Source: Azolla pinnata
Lineage: Eukaryota > Streptophyta > Polypodiopsida > Salviniales > Salviniaceae
Length of the DNA stretch: 64,000 nucleotides
Assembly (NCBI GenBank): GCA_037176905.1
Contig: JBBBWG010010223.1
Location: forward strand, 25,786-89,785
Direction of reading: 5' to 3'
Each line of letters opens with the position of its first letter. Within the stretch, counting starts at the first letter, position 1. The translations under genes and the position numbers were made by a program. The notes under the pieces were generated by a model, which was not told the origin of the DNA, searched no databases, and was given only the letters and a program-made list of their open reading frames with translations. This document shows positions 1 through 10,900 of the stretch, piece by piece.

Positions 1-765
1 AGTGCCAAGCAATCACAAGCACCAACACTATCTCTGTCGTGACCGTAATCACCAACGCGATCGGTATCGTTAGTTACTATTGTCGTTATCAGTGTCGTTA
101 CTAGTAGTATCATCGTTTGCGATCTTCACCATCGCCACAACCTCATCCCCATTATCCATACCACCATCTGATCAGTATCCTTATCTCCATCACCTTTTGC
201 ATCTTCATATCATTGCGGCTACCAATAGCAACATCACCTTCATCGTTGTCGTTATTTGACATCATTACCATCTTCATCGCTAGCATTGTCAATATCATCA
301 TAATCGCTGTCAATATTGCTGCCACGATGATTTAGAAAAGTTGTACTATTATGATCATCTACATGGTTATCCTCGTCGTCATCATCCTCATCCTCATTTT
401 CACCTACACCATTACACGATTGGGATCAACATTTTGATTGTTATTGGTTCCTATAATCATGGTCTTGATCTTGCTTGATTCATGATAATTGCTGCCATAG
501 CCACTTAGCCTCTATTTATTTTGTCTAGTGTAGTCATAATATCCTTGAAAAGTGTAGATCTTCAGATAATGCTTCAATCATCACCATAGAAAAATGGAAT
601 TAGCTCCACCATCACCGTGGCTTGAGTATTGGTTTTGCACATCTTACAGACGGCCTTATGAAGTTGTGATTTAGGCCCACTTTCAACGTTAAGAGTGCTT
701 GTTCAAGGAGGGATAGCTTGAACAACAAACACTTTGCTTATGGTTTTGAACCTGCTGTTATGCAG
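1..765. repeat. Low-complexity ATC/ACC-rich stretch
   Basis: Roughly the first 420 bases are an imperfect mix of ATC, ACC, GTC and GTT trinucleotides, with no periodic unit long enough to call a satellite. The rest is ordinary AT-rich sequence that ends in a good splice acceptor at 764-765. I read the block as intron or 5' flank of the CCCH-RRM gene that follows. Short open frames here are made of I, S and T residues and look non-coding. I see no CCCH zinc finger in it. Confidence 0.5.
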
Positions 766-3069
766 ACCTCACGGACAACATGCAGTTGTGTTGGCAGAAG
801 ATGCTTTCAAGTTTACAGGGTTCAGATCAGGCGATCAGATCTTCAAGGAAGATGCCATGGCTGGAGAGTTCATGAATTCAGGCTCGCGTCAGATCTACCT
901 CACATTTCCTGCAGACAGTGCGTTTTCTGAGGAAGATGTGTCTTCTTACTTCAGGTAAACTATCGCCTCTTAAAAGCTTGGGATGTGCATATGAACAGAA
1001 CGTGAAACCTGAGATGTTAGCGTGGAAATAGGTTTTAGAATCAAGAAGAGGAGATAGTTTATTCATTCTTAGAAGGAATTTCGGGCTTGAAGAGAAAAAG
1101 AAACGAGAATGGAGATGCTAAAGAACAGAATTCAGGATTTCATAAACGTTCGAGGAGAATAAGTACTGCTATGGAGTTTCCTTTGCTCTGTATATTTCCT
1201 GATCGAGTTTGCAGAAGATGTTTTTTGTTAACATCTCTAACTGAACTGCAGCTTGCACACCTATAGAACAAACACGCTTGGAAACATGGAGATTTTAGTG
1301 TTTTGGTTCCATAGAGATGGATGGTCTACGATATCTGTGTGATCGTGTCAAGTTGCCTGATCCGAGTTTTACAACTAAATATCTTTAAGGGAAATGTGTA
1401 TGCATGCAGAGCATATGGACCTGTCCAAGATGTGCGGATACCTTATCAGCAGAAAAGAATGTTCGGGTTTGTGACATTCATCTATCCAGAAACAGTGAAG
1501 ACGATTCTAGCTAATGGAAATCCTCACTTTATCTGTGGAGCTCGAGTTCTTGTGAAACCATACAAGGAAAAAGGAAAGCACGCTGACAGGTGATCTGTTC
1601 ATGTCTAACACCAAATTCCAGCTCCACCTCCTTGTGCATTTCTGTGTCTAATTCCTTCACAGTAAGAATGAACCCACTAGCTTCTAAAAGTCCTTCTTAA
1701 TGAATTGTTTTTTCTTAAGGCTTCCGTTTCTTGCCTTAAAACCTAGAAATATACATCATTTAACTGTTTAGGGTTCATGCACTCGATTTCCATCCTCTTC
1801 TTCAGCACTACAGACAGTGTAAGCTGTTATGATATATTGTTGCCTTTTCAAATTCTCTTACCAGGAAATCATCCTCTGAACGTGATGGCTTCAATCGTTT
1901 CCATTCACATGGAATGCAGCCTTCGGATGTTATGCGGGCTAATGCTGATTCCATTGCCGGTAAGCGCCTGCAACATTTTCTATGTTTCTACCACCAGGAA
2001 ACTTCCCTCAAAACATGAATTCAAATCGTTTACTAGCTACAAGCAATGATTCCAATGACTTTTATTATTTTTTAAGTGTCAACTAGCTTGCCATAATGTG
2101 ATATCTGAGTAGCATCAGATAAAGCTTTTGACATTTCTAACTTCTAATAAAATATCTGAATTCTACATACTTAATAGCCTTTTTTCCTTTCAAAATGACA
2201 ACACCATGCGTACCATAACTCACTCCTAACCACGGTACATTTGCTATCATAGAATGATTCTACCAGCCAGCTCAACATCTTGTGTCCTGTTCTTAATATT
2301 TTTGTTACTGCAGGTCCTCGAGCTTTTATGGAACATGATGGAGCACTGAGGAGACAGCTTGAGAAACAGGAGATGATTCTGGAGATGGAGAGAAGACGGC
2401 TTGCAGAACTTCAATTCGAAAAACATCGGATGCAGCAGATTCTTCTCTCGCCAACAAGCGTTCCAGAGGATTCACGGCAATCATCATTCGCTTCTCCTCC
2501 AATGTCTTCCTTCCAGTCTGAAGCTTTTTCTTTGGATATGAACAGCAGTGACTATGGCTCAATTTCAGAAGATCCCAATTTATTGTTTACTGAAGGTATG
2601 CCCCTTGTTGTCTATAGAACTTTCATTTTAGCTTGAGATTGATTAAAATAATGATGGAAATGTTTGTTGGTTTTGAAAGATCGCCTTGATCTGAAGCCTA
2701 TTCAGACTTCTGTACCGTCAGATAGCAATGGCAAAGGTAGTAATGGGTCAGGAAAGCAAAAAGAAGAGACTGATAAGCAAAGGTTAGTTGGCTGCTTCCA
2801 TGCTGTGTCATAAGCATCTTTGGTTTGGAATTCGTTTGCTATACCAAAAAGATCAATACCGCTTTACAGTGTTATGTTTGATTGTTTCAGTGATGAACAT
2901 AACCTACCTGACAGTCCATTTACGAGTCCTCATAAGCCTTACTCGTCCCTTTCGGAGGAGGTCATTCCTAATGACGACCTTTTGAAAAACATTTCTACAG
3001 GGCCAGTCCCACCTGGCTTTTCTCTACCTTCTCACTTATCTGACAACTTGAATTGCCGCAGTTGCAAAG
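766..3069 (+). CDS. CCCH zinc finger/RRM RNA-binding protein, C3H46/C3H53 type (3' part)
   Basis: Six exons join in frame: 766-954, 1410-1589, 1865-1959, 2314-2595, 2680-2782 and 2891-3069, all with GT-AG borders. Exons 1 and 2 encode an RRM that starts [22 protein letters not shown] and continues [28 protein letters not shown] is the RNP1 motif and IYLTFP the RNP2 motif. It ends in the [11 protein letters not shown] tail typical of the plant C3H22/46/53 group. Exon 4 carries a short coiled coil ([20 protein letters not shown]). Later exons are serine-rich with SPF/PPGF-type segments. Family members bind RNA and have a CCCH finger before the RRM. That finger and the start codon are not visible, so the 5' end lies outside the window or in undetected exons. 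A last exon 3317-3360 (DDLSMWQFVF then stop) is possible but weak. Family assignment is firm; gene ends are not. Confidence 0.85.
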
Positions 3070-3317
3070 GTAAGCCACGGGCTATACATAGCATGCATCT
3101 GACAATAATAAATCAGAATAATCAGTGGGGCTAAGTTAGTTTATGTGCTATGAAAAACATTTTTTCGATCATTAATCCATTGATATATGATAAGCATCTT
3201 AGTATAACCATACATCCAGCACTCAGTATACTTCTAAATCTGGTATCTTCACCTTACAAGTTAACAAATCTTTCAGTTAAGAATGAGTATTAACATTTTT
3301 TGTTCTTATGCCATAGA

Positions 3318-3520
3318 CGACTTATCAATGTGGCAGTTTGTTTTTCTTGCTCGGTGTTAACTCTAGACAACTTTTCTACAGCTTGATTGTGTCAGTTTGA
3401 TTTTCCCGCTGGGTGTTACCCTAGACTTGGCAGTCATTTAATTCAAATTGGAGATCTCAAGCATTCGCCATTCAAATTGGAGATCTCAAGCCTTCACCAT
3501 TCAAATTGGAGATCCTGCCC
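3318..3520. repeat. Short direct duplications behind the CCCH-RRM gene
   Basis: A phrase of about 60 bp around 3318-3370 (GACnACTTnTC ... GTGTTAnC ... CTAGAC) recurs diverged at 3368-3426. It is followed by three head-to-tail copies of a 28-bp unit (CATTCAAATTGGAGATCTCAAG plus a spacer) at about 3436-3515. This is probably 3' UTR or flank, and no coding reading is supported. Confidence 0.7.
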
Positions 3521-4938
3521 CCATTATTCAGGTCTCGAAAGCATCTGCCAACCAAGTTTTGGCAGCTGGAATTGTTAGATTAAGCGAATTTCTCCCCCAG
3601 ATATGGTTGTAGTTTATTTCTTCATATTACCAGGTTTTACAGTATTCCCTATATTAGTGGCTTCTTCGCTCTTCACAACAAGATTACACCTCCCTGCTGA
3701 GGGAAAGAGATTCATATGAGATGTGTATAGTGATGTTCAGTATTGCCTGCTGCTTCCCTCTTCTTGCCAACCACAAAGGGATCACAGTATACAACAAAGT
3801 TACACAAAGGAGTTACTGGAAGAATGTATAATGGGTGAATCACAAGGCAGGCCCTCCTCTTTTGAATAGAGGAGAAAAAAAGAAGAGGTCCTGTGTTATG
3901 CCCACCGACAGCATAGTATTCAATCCTGCAAAGTAAAAGATGGGGTTTTTATTTTATTTTATATAGCTTTGTATAGCATAGAATCGACATATAGAATGTT
4001 GAATTACAGCATGTAAGAGAGGAGACAGACAAGACAGAAAGATGAATATAGAATTACTGGCCTTGGAGACAAGCTACAGATCTTCATGGATCATGTGGGT
4101 ATTTCGGCATTTGTAGCCCTGCATTTTACTAGTCTTATCTACTTAAAACAAATATAGATTCACTTGTGGGTTGTTAAATAAACCCACTCGCTATCATCAT
4201 CATGGTTGGCTTCACCATCACCATCATACAAAAGATCCTCACGTCTAAAAGCTACATTTCATGTAAACCTCTTTTAATTATGCCAATTCTTGATTTACTG
4301 TTTAATTAGCAATCTTTGTTGTGTCGTGATCTACTTGTAGAGCGTAGAATCATCTTAACGGTTCAAGTGCTCATGTGTCCTGTTGTTGACTATTAATCAG
4401 AGGTTTTGTTTATATGGTACCACTTATGCGTGATCTGTGCTGGTTGAACTCAGTTTGGTTGCAAATTATGTGCTGTTTTACCAGGTTTCATTACTAGCTG
4501 TTATGCTTTTTGCAGATTGCATTTACAAATCTACTTCCCTTACACAATCTGGTATGTTGCTCTTTCTCTGTTTTCAAATTAGATTATCTCCATTACATAA
4601 ACTCAAAGGCCTTCAAACTGCCTACGTTACAGTTGATTTTTCACTGTAAATATGACATTTGGATGGATTTATACACAATTAACTCTATTCTACATTGGCC
4701 TGCAAGTATTAGAGTTCCAAGGGCACCTTGTGCATCCTTATGCCTCTGCGAATGGTCAATTATAGTGCATTCCTCTATTTGATTTGACCAGAAGGAGGGA
4801 TACCGATTCGATCGATCAAATTGAATCGATTCCTTTGTTCTTATATTGCAGATGCAACCAAAGTTTACGAAAGTGTCGTTGAGCAAACGCATCGAATCGC
4901 ATATGCGCACGAATCAGAAACTGGTAATGGGGAGGAGA
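3521..4938. other. Intergenic stretch, no gene seen
   Basis: AT-rich sequence between the convergent ends of the CCCH-RRM and IRG-like genes. Short open frames lack recognisable domains and splice partners. The opening part may hold the CCCH gene's 3' UTR. Confidence 0.5.
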
Positions 4939-4953
4939 CCCCCCCCCCCCCCC
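4939..4953. repeat. C15 homopolymer
   Basis: Fifteen consecutive C bases about 50 bp beyond the stop codon of the IRG-like gene. The run length is unreliable in most sequencing chemistries. Confidence 0.9.
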
Positions 4954-5002
4954 GTCTACGATGATGGTATGGAAGAGTCGAGCAAAGCTTGCATGTATGT
5001 GG

Positions 5003-6716
5003 TCATGGGCCAATCTGAGGAGTGGGAGCGGCCCGATGCTTCAACGTTTTCGAGCGGCGGATGAGATTGCGCACGAAGTTGGTGAGGTTGATGTGGAGAG
5101 CATCCTCGTCGAGCTTGCACTCTTCATCGTCCTCGTAGATCTCCGAGTTCTGGCTCAGGTAAACATGGGGCTCCAGAAACGCGGGGCTCGACACGATGAA
5201 CAGCGGGAAGGGGTTGGCCGAAGGAGGGGCGATGCCAGACAGCCGAAGGCCCGCCTTGAAGCTCGCATCGACTTGAACGCGGAGAGCTTTCATGGCGTCG
5301 ACCACATCCTGCAGGCTCCTGTTGTTGCCGCTGGCTTCGAAGCCTGCGTTGTTGTTAAGATCATCGTCGCCTGCAGCTTGTGCTAGATCATTGCTTGCGG
5401 CTTGTCTATGCAAGATCCGCGTCAAGGAGAGATCGGCCTTGGTCTTGACGAAGAAGAAGCGCTGGTGCGCCTTGTGCCGCAACGCGGCCCGGGCAACCTC
5501 GAAATCGAGCTTCCGGAAGCGGTCGCTGACGATGAGGATGAGGTCGAACGCGTACAGCTTCTTGTCGTAGTAGTAAGTGAGCTCCGGGTGGCCGATGCCG
5601 GCGCCCGGGAACTCCCAGAGCACCAGCAACCCTGCGAGCAACGAGGCCCGGTACGGCTCCGGCTCCGTGTTCGCCGTGCCCACGGGTGCAGCATCTGCAG
5701 AGAGGCCGAGGCCGATCAGATGAATTTAACCCAGAAGTCTGCTTAGGCCGGTGCCCCGATCGGATCAAACCAAAACCAGCGACCTGATTCCCGCGTAATT
5801 GTTTGGTCTAGTTGTTAACTCTCTCCTCGGTTTGTGGTTCAGGGTTTAGGGTTTAGGGTTTAGGGTTTGTGGTTCAGGGTTTAGGGTTTGTGGTTTGGGG
5901 TTTAGGGTTTAGGGTTTAGGGTTTGTGGTTCAGGGTTTAGGGTTTGATCGTTTGTGCTCCAGATTCCAACCATAGCTCCCAGATCTCGGGGCAAGCATTT
6001 GCCTCTTGTCGGCGCATGATACGGTAAAACGTAATGATCTCTCTTGTCATAAACCTCATCTCTCCGTCCTCTTCTGTCTTGACCTAATCTCAAAAAATTC
6101 ATAACACCCGACTCCCTCCAGATTGCGGGCTAGAATACTCAACACGCTCTCGTCTTCGCATGTTCTCGTGTTCTCGTGTTCTCAAAATCGTTAACGATCT
6201 TCGGAAGGGTTAACAATTCTTGTTGTTGCGAAAGATTGATCTCTTCTCAGCCTACCACCTATTATAAACCGAGTGGTTCCACTCTGACACACATATATTT
6301 CGGAGTTGGTATACAGATTGCCCCAGAGGGTTTAGGGTTTAGGGTTTAGGGTTTAGGGTTTACGTGCCTTGATCGGAGCTGTGGACGTGGCGGAGGCCGT
6401 TGATGAGCGAGGACTTGCCGCAGGCCCGGGCGCCGACGACGGCGACGTGGAAGCCGGCGTCGAGAATGCCGTAGTGCGCCTTGGCGAGCTTCACCAGATT
6501 CCGCCGCTCGTCGCCGCTGCTGTCGCCGTCGCCAGATTCGGAGATGGCCGCGGTGGTTCGATCCACCACCGGACCTGTTCCTCTCCTCACGTACTCCGCC
6601 TTCTTCGCAACCGCATCGAGCCACTTCTCCAACCCCATCATCATCATCATCGCCGCCGCCGTCATCACCATCTTCCTCGCCGTTTTCGCCCTCACCGAAT
6701 AATGCCTCATTCGCAT
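5003..6716 (-). CDS. IRG-like (immunity-related/interferon-inducible) P-loop GTPase
   Basis: Two exons, 6716-6368 and 5694-5003, give about 346 residues. Residues 93-103 read VVGARACGKSS, a complete P-loop (G95, G100, K101, S102). Across the splice the protein reads INGLRHVHSSDQ then DAAPVGTANTEPEPY, which matches the switch-I region of IRG GTPases (DAAPTGVVETT). LLVLWEFPGAGI (139-150) is the G3 segment, with E144 where IRGs have the Asp of DLPG. A DLILIVSDRFRKLDFEVAR helix and FFFVKTKADLSL follow, with TKAD at 201-204 as the G4 specificity loop. The C-terminal part carries the PLFIVSSPAFLEPHVYLSQN stretch that follows G4 in IRGs. The frame-keeping splice uses a GC donor at 6367-6366 and an AG acceptor at 5696-5695. 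Animal IRGs act on pathogen vacuoles; the plant role is unknown. Start M6716 is the first ATG of the frame. Dynamin-like GTPases are a less likely alternative. Confidence 0.8.
5831..5946. repeat. Interstitial telomere-like repeat, in the IRG-like intron
   Basis: Mixed TTTAGGG units and the variant TTTGTGGTTCAGGG in tandem, about 14 units, inside the single intron of the IRG-like gene. TTTAGGG is the usual plant telomere unit. Short imperfect interstitial arrays of this kind commonly arise by break repair or replication slippage. Confidence 0.9.
6328..6361. repeat. Telomere-like (TTTAGGG)5 abutting a splice donor
   Basis: About five perfect TTTAGGG units end six bases from the inferred GC donor of the IRG-like gene (6367). 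Read on the minus strand the intron therefore starts with a short leader followed by CCCTAAA repeats. Confidence 0.9.
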
Positions 6717-6737
6717 GCATTCTACGGCGCATTTATA

Positions 6738-6760
6738 TGCATATATATATATATATAATT
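6738..6760. promoter_or_regulatory. TA-rich element just upstream of the IRG-like start codon
   Basis: An (AT)n run lies 20-45 bases upstream of the IRG-like ATG on the minus strand. It could be a TATA box if the 5' UTR is very short, or just a microsatellite. No transcript evidence is visible. Confidence 0.3.
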
Positions 6761-6959
6761 ATGCTTTGCTTTCCTCCCTTTGTTGTTCTGTGTGGTGCCC
6801 TCTCTATCGCAGATTCTTTTCTTCAGTCGTTGTGCCTCGAGATCGAAGCATTCTTCCCTTCGATCCGTCGAGATTGTAGGGGGTGGCGGGGGGGGCATAT
6901 GCGATTCGATTGCCCTTTTGGAAGCCTTTGTCACGCAGGATGAATCTAAGCATCATTTG

Positions 6960-7962
6960 CGCACAAACAGAGATGCCAGGTGAAAGATTCCCCGAGATTC
7001 CCCAGCGAGCCCCGAGATCGCGATGCCATTTATGGCCGTGAACACAGTGCCTCGAGATTCTCTTGACAGAATAATGCTAGCATGGAGCATGCCTTAATTA
7101 GACAACCAAATTTTGGTCTAATGCAGAGTGCTCCTTGATGTAATCTAGCATTCTACAGAGCACAAACTTCAACCAAACTCATAGTCTTAGCTCGCTAATG
7201 GTCCGATATGATTGCCACGTGCTCACAATTATCAACCATGGCCAACCAAAATGTACGGATAAATACATGTATTATGTGATGGGGATACGAACTGCGAATG
7301 CGCAGAGTCAAGAATTACCGATTCAAAGAGCAAGACTTCAGAGTTTTCATGCGCACAATGTTGAAACGGGTCCGATTATGATCTTGATGCATATTGAGGC
7401 ATGTGCAACTCAAAGAACACTTCTGATTTCACCTCCTTATTTACACTAAGAGATTTAAGAGAACAGTATAATTGACTGACTTACCCCCTTCAAGAGTTCC
7501 AACATCGAAGATCTTGAATGAATGAATAACACTGTCAAGAAATTTTATTGGGAGGATGTATAACAGTGAGTGAAACCTGATTATTTGACTCGGCATACCA
7601 ACCTTTCACAACCTTGTTCTTCCAGAAAAAGCATTGCTGGTGCTGAAACACACATTCAGGGCATCTATTTCAGACAATTACAATTTCAAACACTTGAGCG
7701 ATGAATGCATAGTTGAGCAATGATATAATGAAATTCAACATGCATTCTCCCGTCATTCTATCAGGAGAGACAATTTGTGATGTTTATTAAAATAACTGTC
7801 GATATCAATGTTCTGGGGCCGTACCTATCTACCAAAGGATCAACCTCAGCTCCCGGACTAAACACAACTAACTCTTCGTGCGTGAATCCGTGGTTTTCTC
7901 CCATCAGAAAAATGTGGGAAACTGCAGGCCATGAGCTTTTATCCATGCTTTTAGATTGTGAC
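6960..7962. other. Intergenic stretch, no gene seen
   Basis: Sequence between the IRG-like 5' end and the SCO1-like stop codon. It should include the SCO1-like 3' UTR. The open frames present lack recognisable features. Confidence 0.5.
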
Positions 7963-10900
7963 TTATGATTTATATCTTTTTATCTCCTCAACTATGCCAT
8001 CTGATAATCCCTTCACATCATAGTTTTTTCCAAAAAACTTTACAAACTCCATTTGTGGATCCATAAGATACCTGTAGACCAACAACTATATTCAATTCAC
8101 CATTCCGGGATTCCAGCATTTGATTAAAAATGAAATAAATTCTGAAGGAACAAGAGCGTACATGATTATCGAATGGTCGACCAAATAATCTGATCCTTCT
8201 TCTTCAGACTTCATATAATACACCCTATACTCCCTTGCTGCCTTCCTAATTTCTTCTTCACTTCCCGTCAGCCCCACGAGCCTTGGGTGAAACTCTGTAA
8301 AAGATAGGAATCATATACCAAGAATCATTCACACTAAACATAGGTGTACAGTTGAAATGTGTTAGATACCTTGGTTTTTTCAGCTGTAATAAAAACATGG
8401 TGTTTTAGAGTATATTCCTCCTATTCATGCAAAATAATGTGTGCTGGACGGTAAATAATTTAGTACCAGTATTGTATTCATTGGATGCACCTGAACTTTA
8501 ATCTTTCTTATCATTGATTGCAAAACACTGGCTAACCTTGGACATATTCTCGAACCTGCTCCACATTGTCACGTTCCGGATCAACAGAGATAAAAACAGG
8601 AGTTACAGAAATGCCATGCTTCTTTTCTAGAAAAAGATACACTCAGGTCAGTTCCAAAACACCTAGTCACACGAGATGTTTAGATCATAAATGTTTATTA
8701 TACACATACCTAAAACATCAATAGCTTCAACCATTTTCTGCAATTCATCTGGGCATATATCTGGACAATGTGTGAATCCAAAGTAAATGAGAGTCCAATT
8801 GCCCTTGAAATTTGCTTCAGTAACTTCCCTGCCATCATGAGCGACAAGCTTGAATGGGCCTCCAATGGCTGCCTTTCCAACGCTAGGGCCTGCCTTTGAA
8901 TCTTGTTTCAAATCTGCTTGACTAAAGAAATGTATCAGGAGCAAATAGGGAGATATTTAAGGCATGCAATAAAAACCTAGTGAAGGATGAATATCAATTG
9001 CTTCTCACATGCTTAGAATACAACGTGATTTGCGATAACTACGATCACTTGTTAGATGGGCTTGATAATTTTAAGTGCCATACTCAAATTTCCACCAAGA
9101 AGCTTGAGCAGATATGTGTAGGAATTATTTCCATGTGAAGACTACTACAATGCGAGGAAGTATTTTCATGTGAGGACTACTTCTCAAGAAAGAACGCTTG
9201 ACAGATTATCTTGTGTATCTGGTCTATGGGTCAAATTTGGCTTCCTTGTTCTCGGATGATAGATATATTCCATCTATTCTCCCTCTCCTTCTCTATCCTT
9301 CTCTCTCCCTCTCCCTCTCCCTCTCTCCATATATGTGTTTATGGTCTAAATTAAGAGGAACCCTATAATCATCATTGACAACCCTGCAACTAACGAATGG
9401 AACATCACCAACACATTCATATTCTCAATAATAATTTCAGCCTTTTATGGTGTATCTGCAGTCCTTACGAATGCCCTCAAACGACTTTATCTGAAAGGGA
9501 TTTTATTGATCTGAGGAAGAATCCCTCCTTGCATCCCTCACATATCTCAGGAATGAGAAATTTCTAAATATACAGCTGTGTGGAGGTGGTGAAAATTATC
9601 TTAATGCAACCAAAAGTTGCTCTGCTACTAATTGAAAGAGGCTGCAAAGGGCATCACAATGTCGTGCTTTCAAGGAGAAGAAAACTAGTTGCAAACTTCA
9701 AATCAGTATCTGAGAGAAATGTAGCAACTGATTTTCAAACAGAGGAGAGAAACAATAGAAGAAATTTAGAGCAGTTTTATTATTGGTGACTTCTACAACA
9801 TCATGTTTATACAGAACATACAGAACCAAAGGCGTGATATAGTTAGATAAACCCATAAATCCTCAACTTCAGCAAAAAAGACTATGAAAGTTCTCAGGGA
9901 GTGGGAGTCCATATAGTCGAAGTTCAAGCTGAGAAGCCATGCCAGGAATGACTTGAGCACTAAACACATGACCATAATTCCTCAACTTGAAGTCCAGTAT
10001 AACACAAGCTATGTGTGAAAGCTCTAAGTGAGTGGGACCCAGGACACCCAGCACGGCTCAAAGAAGCTTCACAGCAGCTTGAAGTGGCTTTAGCCTTTGG
10101 CTTGGAGCTAAGTTCAGCTATGCTCATAGAAACTAGAGCTTAGACTAGATATTCTTAATCAGCTAGGAGCTGAACCACTTGGTTTCCAAGCTGAGCCATG
10201 CCACCCACAAACTTACAAAACGCTGTTTTCCCACTCAATGGAAACACGAAGATGCAAGCCAATACTGGCTTCATTATCAAGAAAATGATCTACTTGATCA
10301 TTTTTCTTGAACTAAGGCACCTATAATTAGATAGAAATATGACAAGGCAAGCCAACTTTGGCTTTGCACACCGTCAAATTCAAAATCAAGATCATAAACA
10401 GTAGCAGACCCCCATCCATGTTACGGCTTTGTCAAAAGAGTATGAATACCCTTACCATATGGAAGAAAAGATAGCAGGGTACTTGATGCAAATATATTTC
10501 ACATTCCAGACGCTTTCAACATGAAAAGTGGCTATAAGGATTTCATATGATATATGGAGAAAGCTATGTGTATGTATTGTTATGATTTATCATTGCACAA
10601 CCTCCACCTCTCCTCTTACACGTATTCTATCCATCTTTGCAAAACTGCTAGTTCATTTCTGACAATATTCTTTGAATTTGATAAATGTGTGGCATTTCAC
10701 CATTTTCATTTAGTGTGTGGTAGTGAGGATTTGGCTGATGGTCATATTCCATACAATAGTTAGTGTATTCTTTCAGGAAATATCTTAGTGTACTGTTTCA
10801 GTTGCCCATTTGTAACAGTGTTAATTTGCCTACTGCATGCGCATACAGATATTCCATTTCAAACTAGTGGCAATTCCATATGCGTATGCTTCCATTAACT

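Noticed and set aside
5402-5768. Several 90-120 codon frames overlapping the IRG-like exon 2 on both strands
   Set aside because: They are shadows of a GC-rich coding exon. Only one frame matches IRG motifs.
6362-6366. Alternative GT donor for the IRG-like intron
   Set aside because: Joining from the GT at 6363-6362 to the acceptor at 5695 shifts the frame and destroys the switch-I block. The GC donor restores both.
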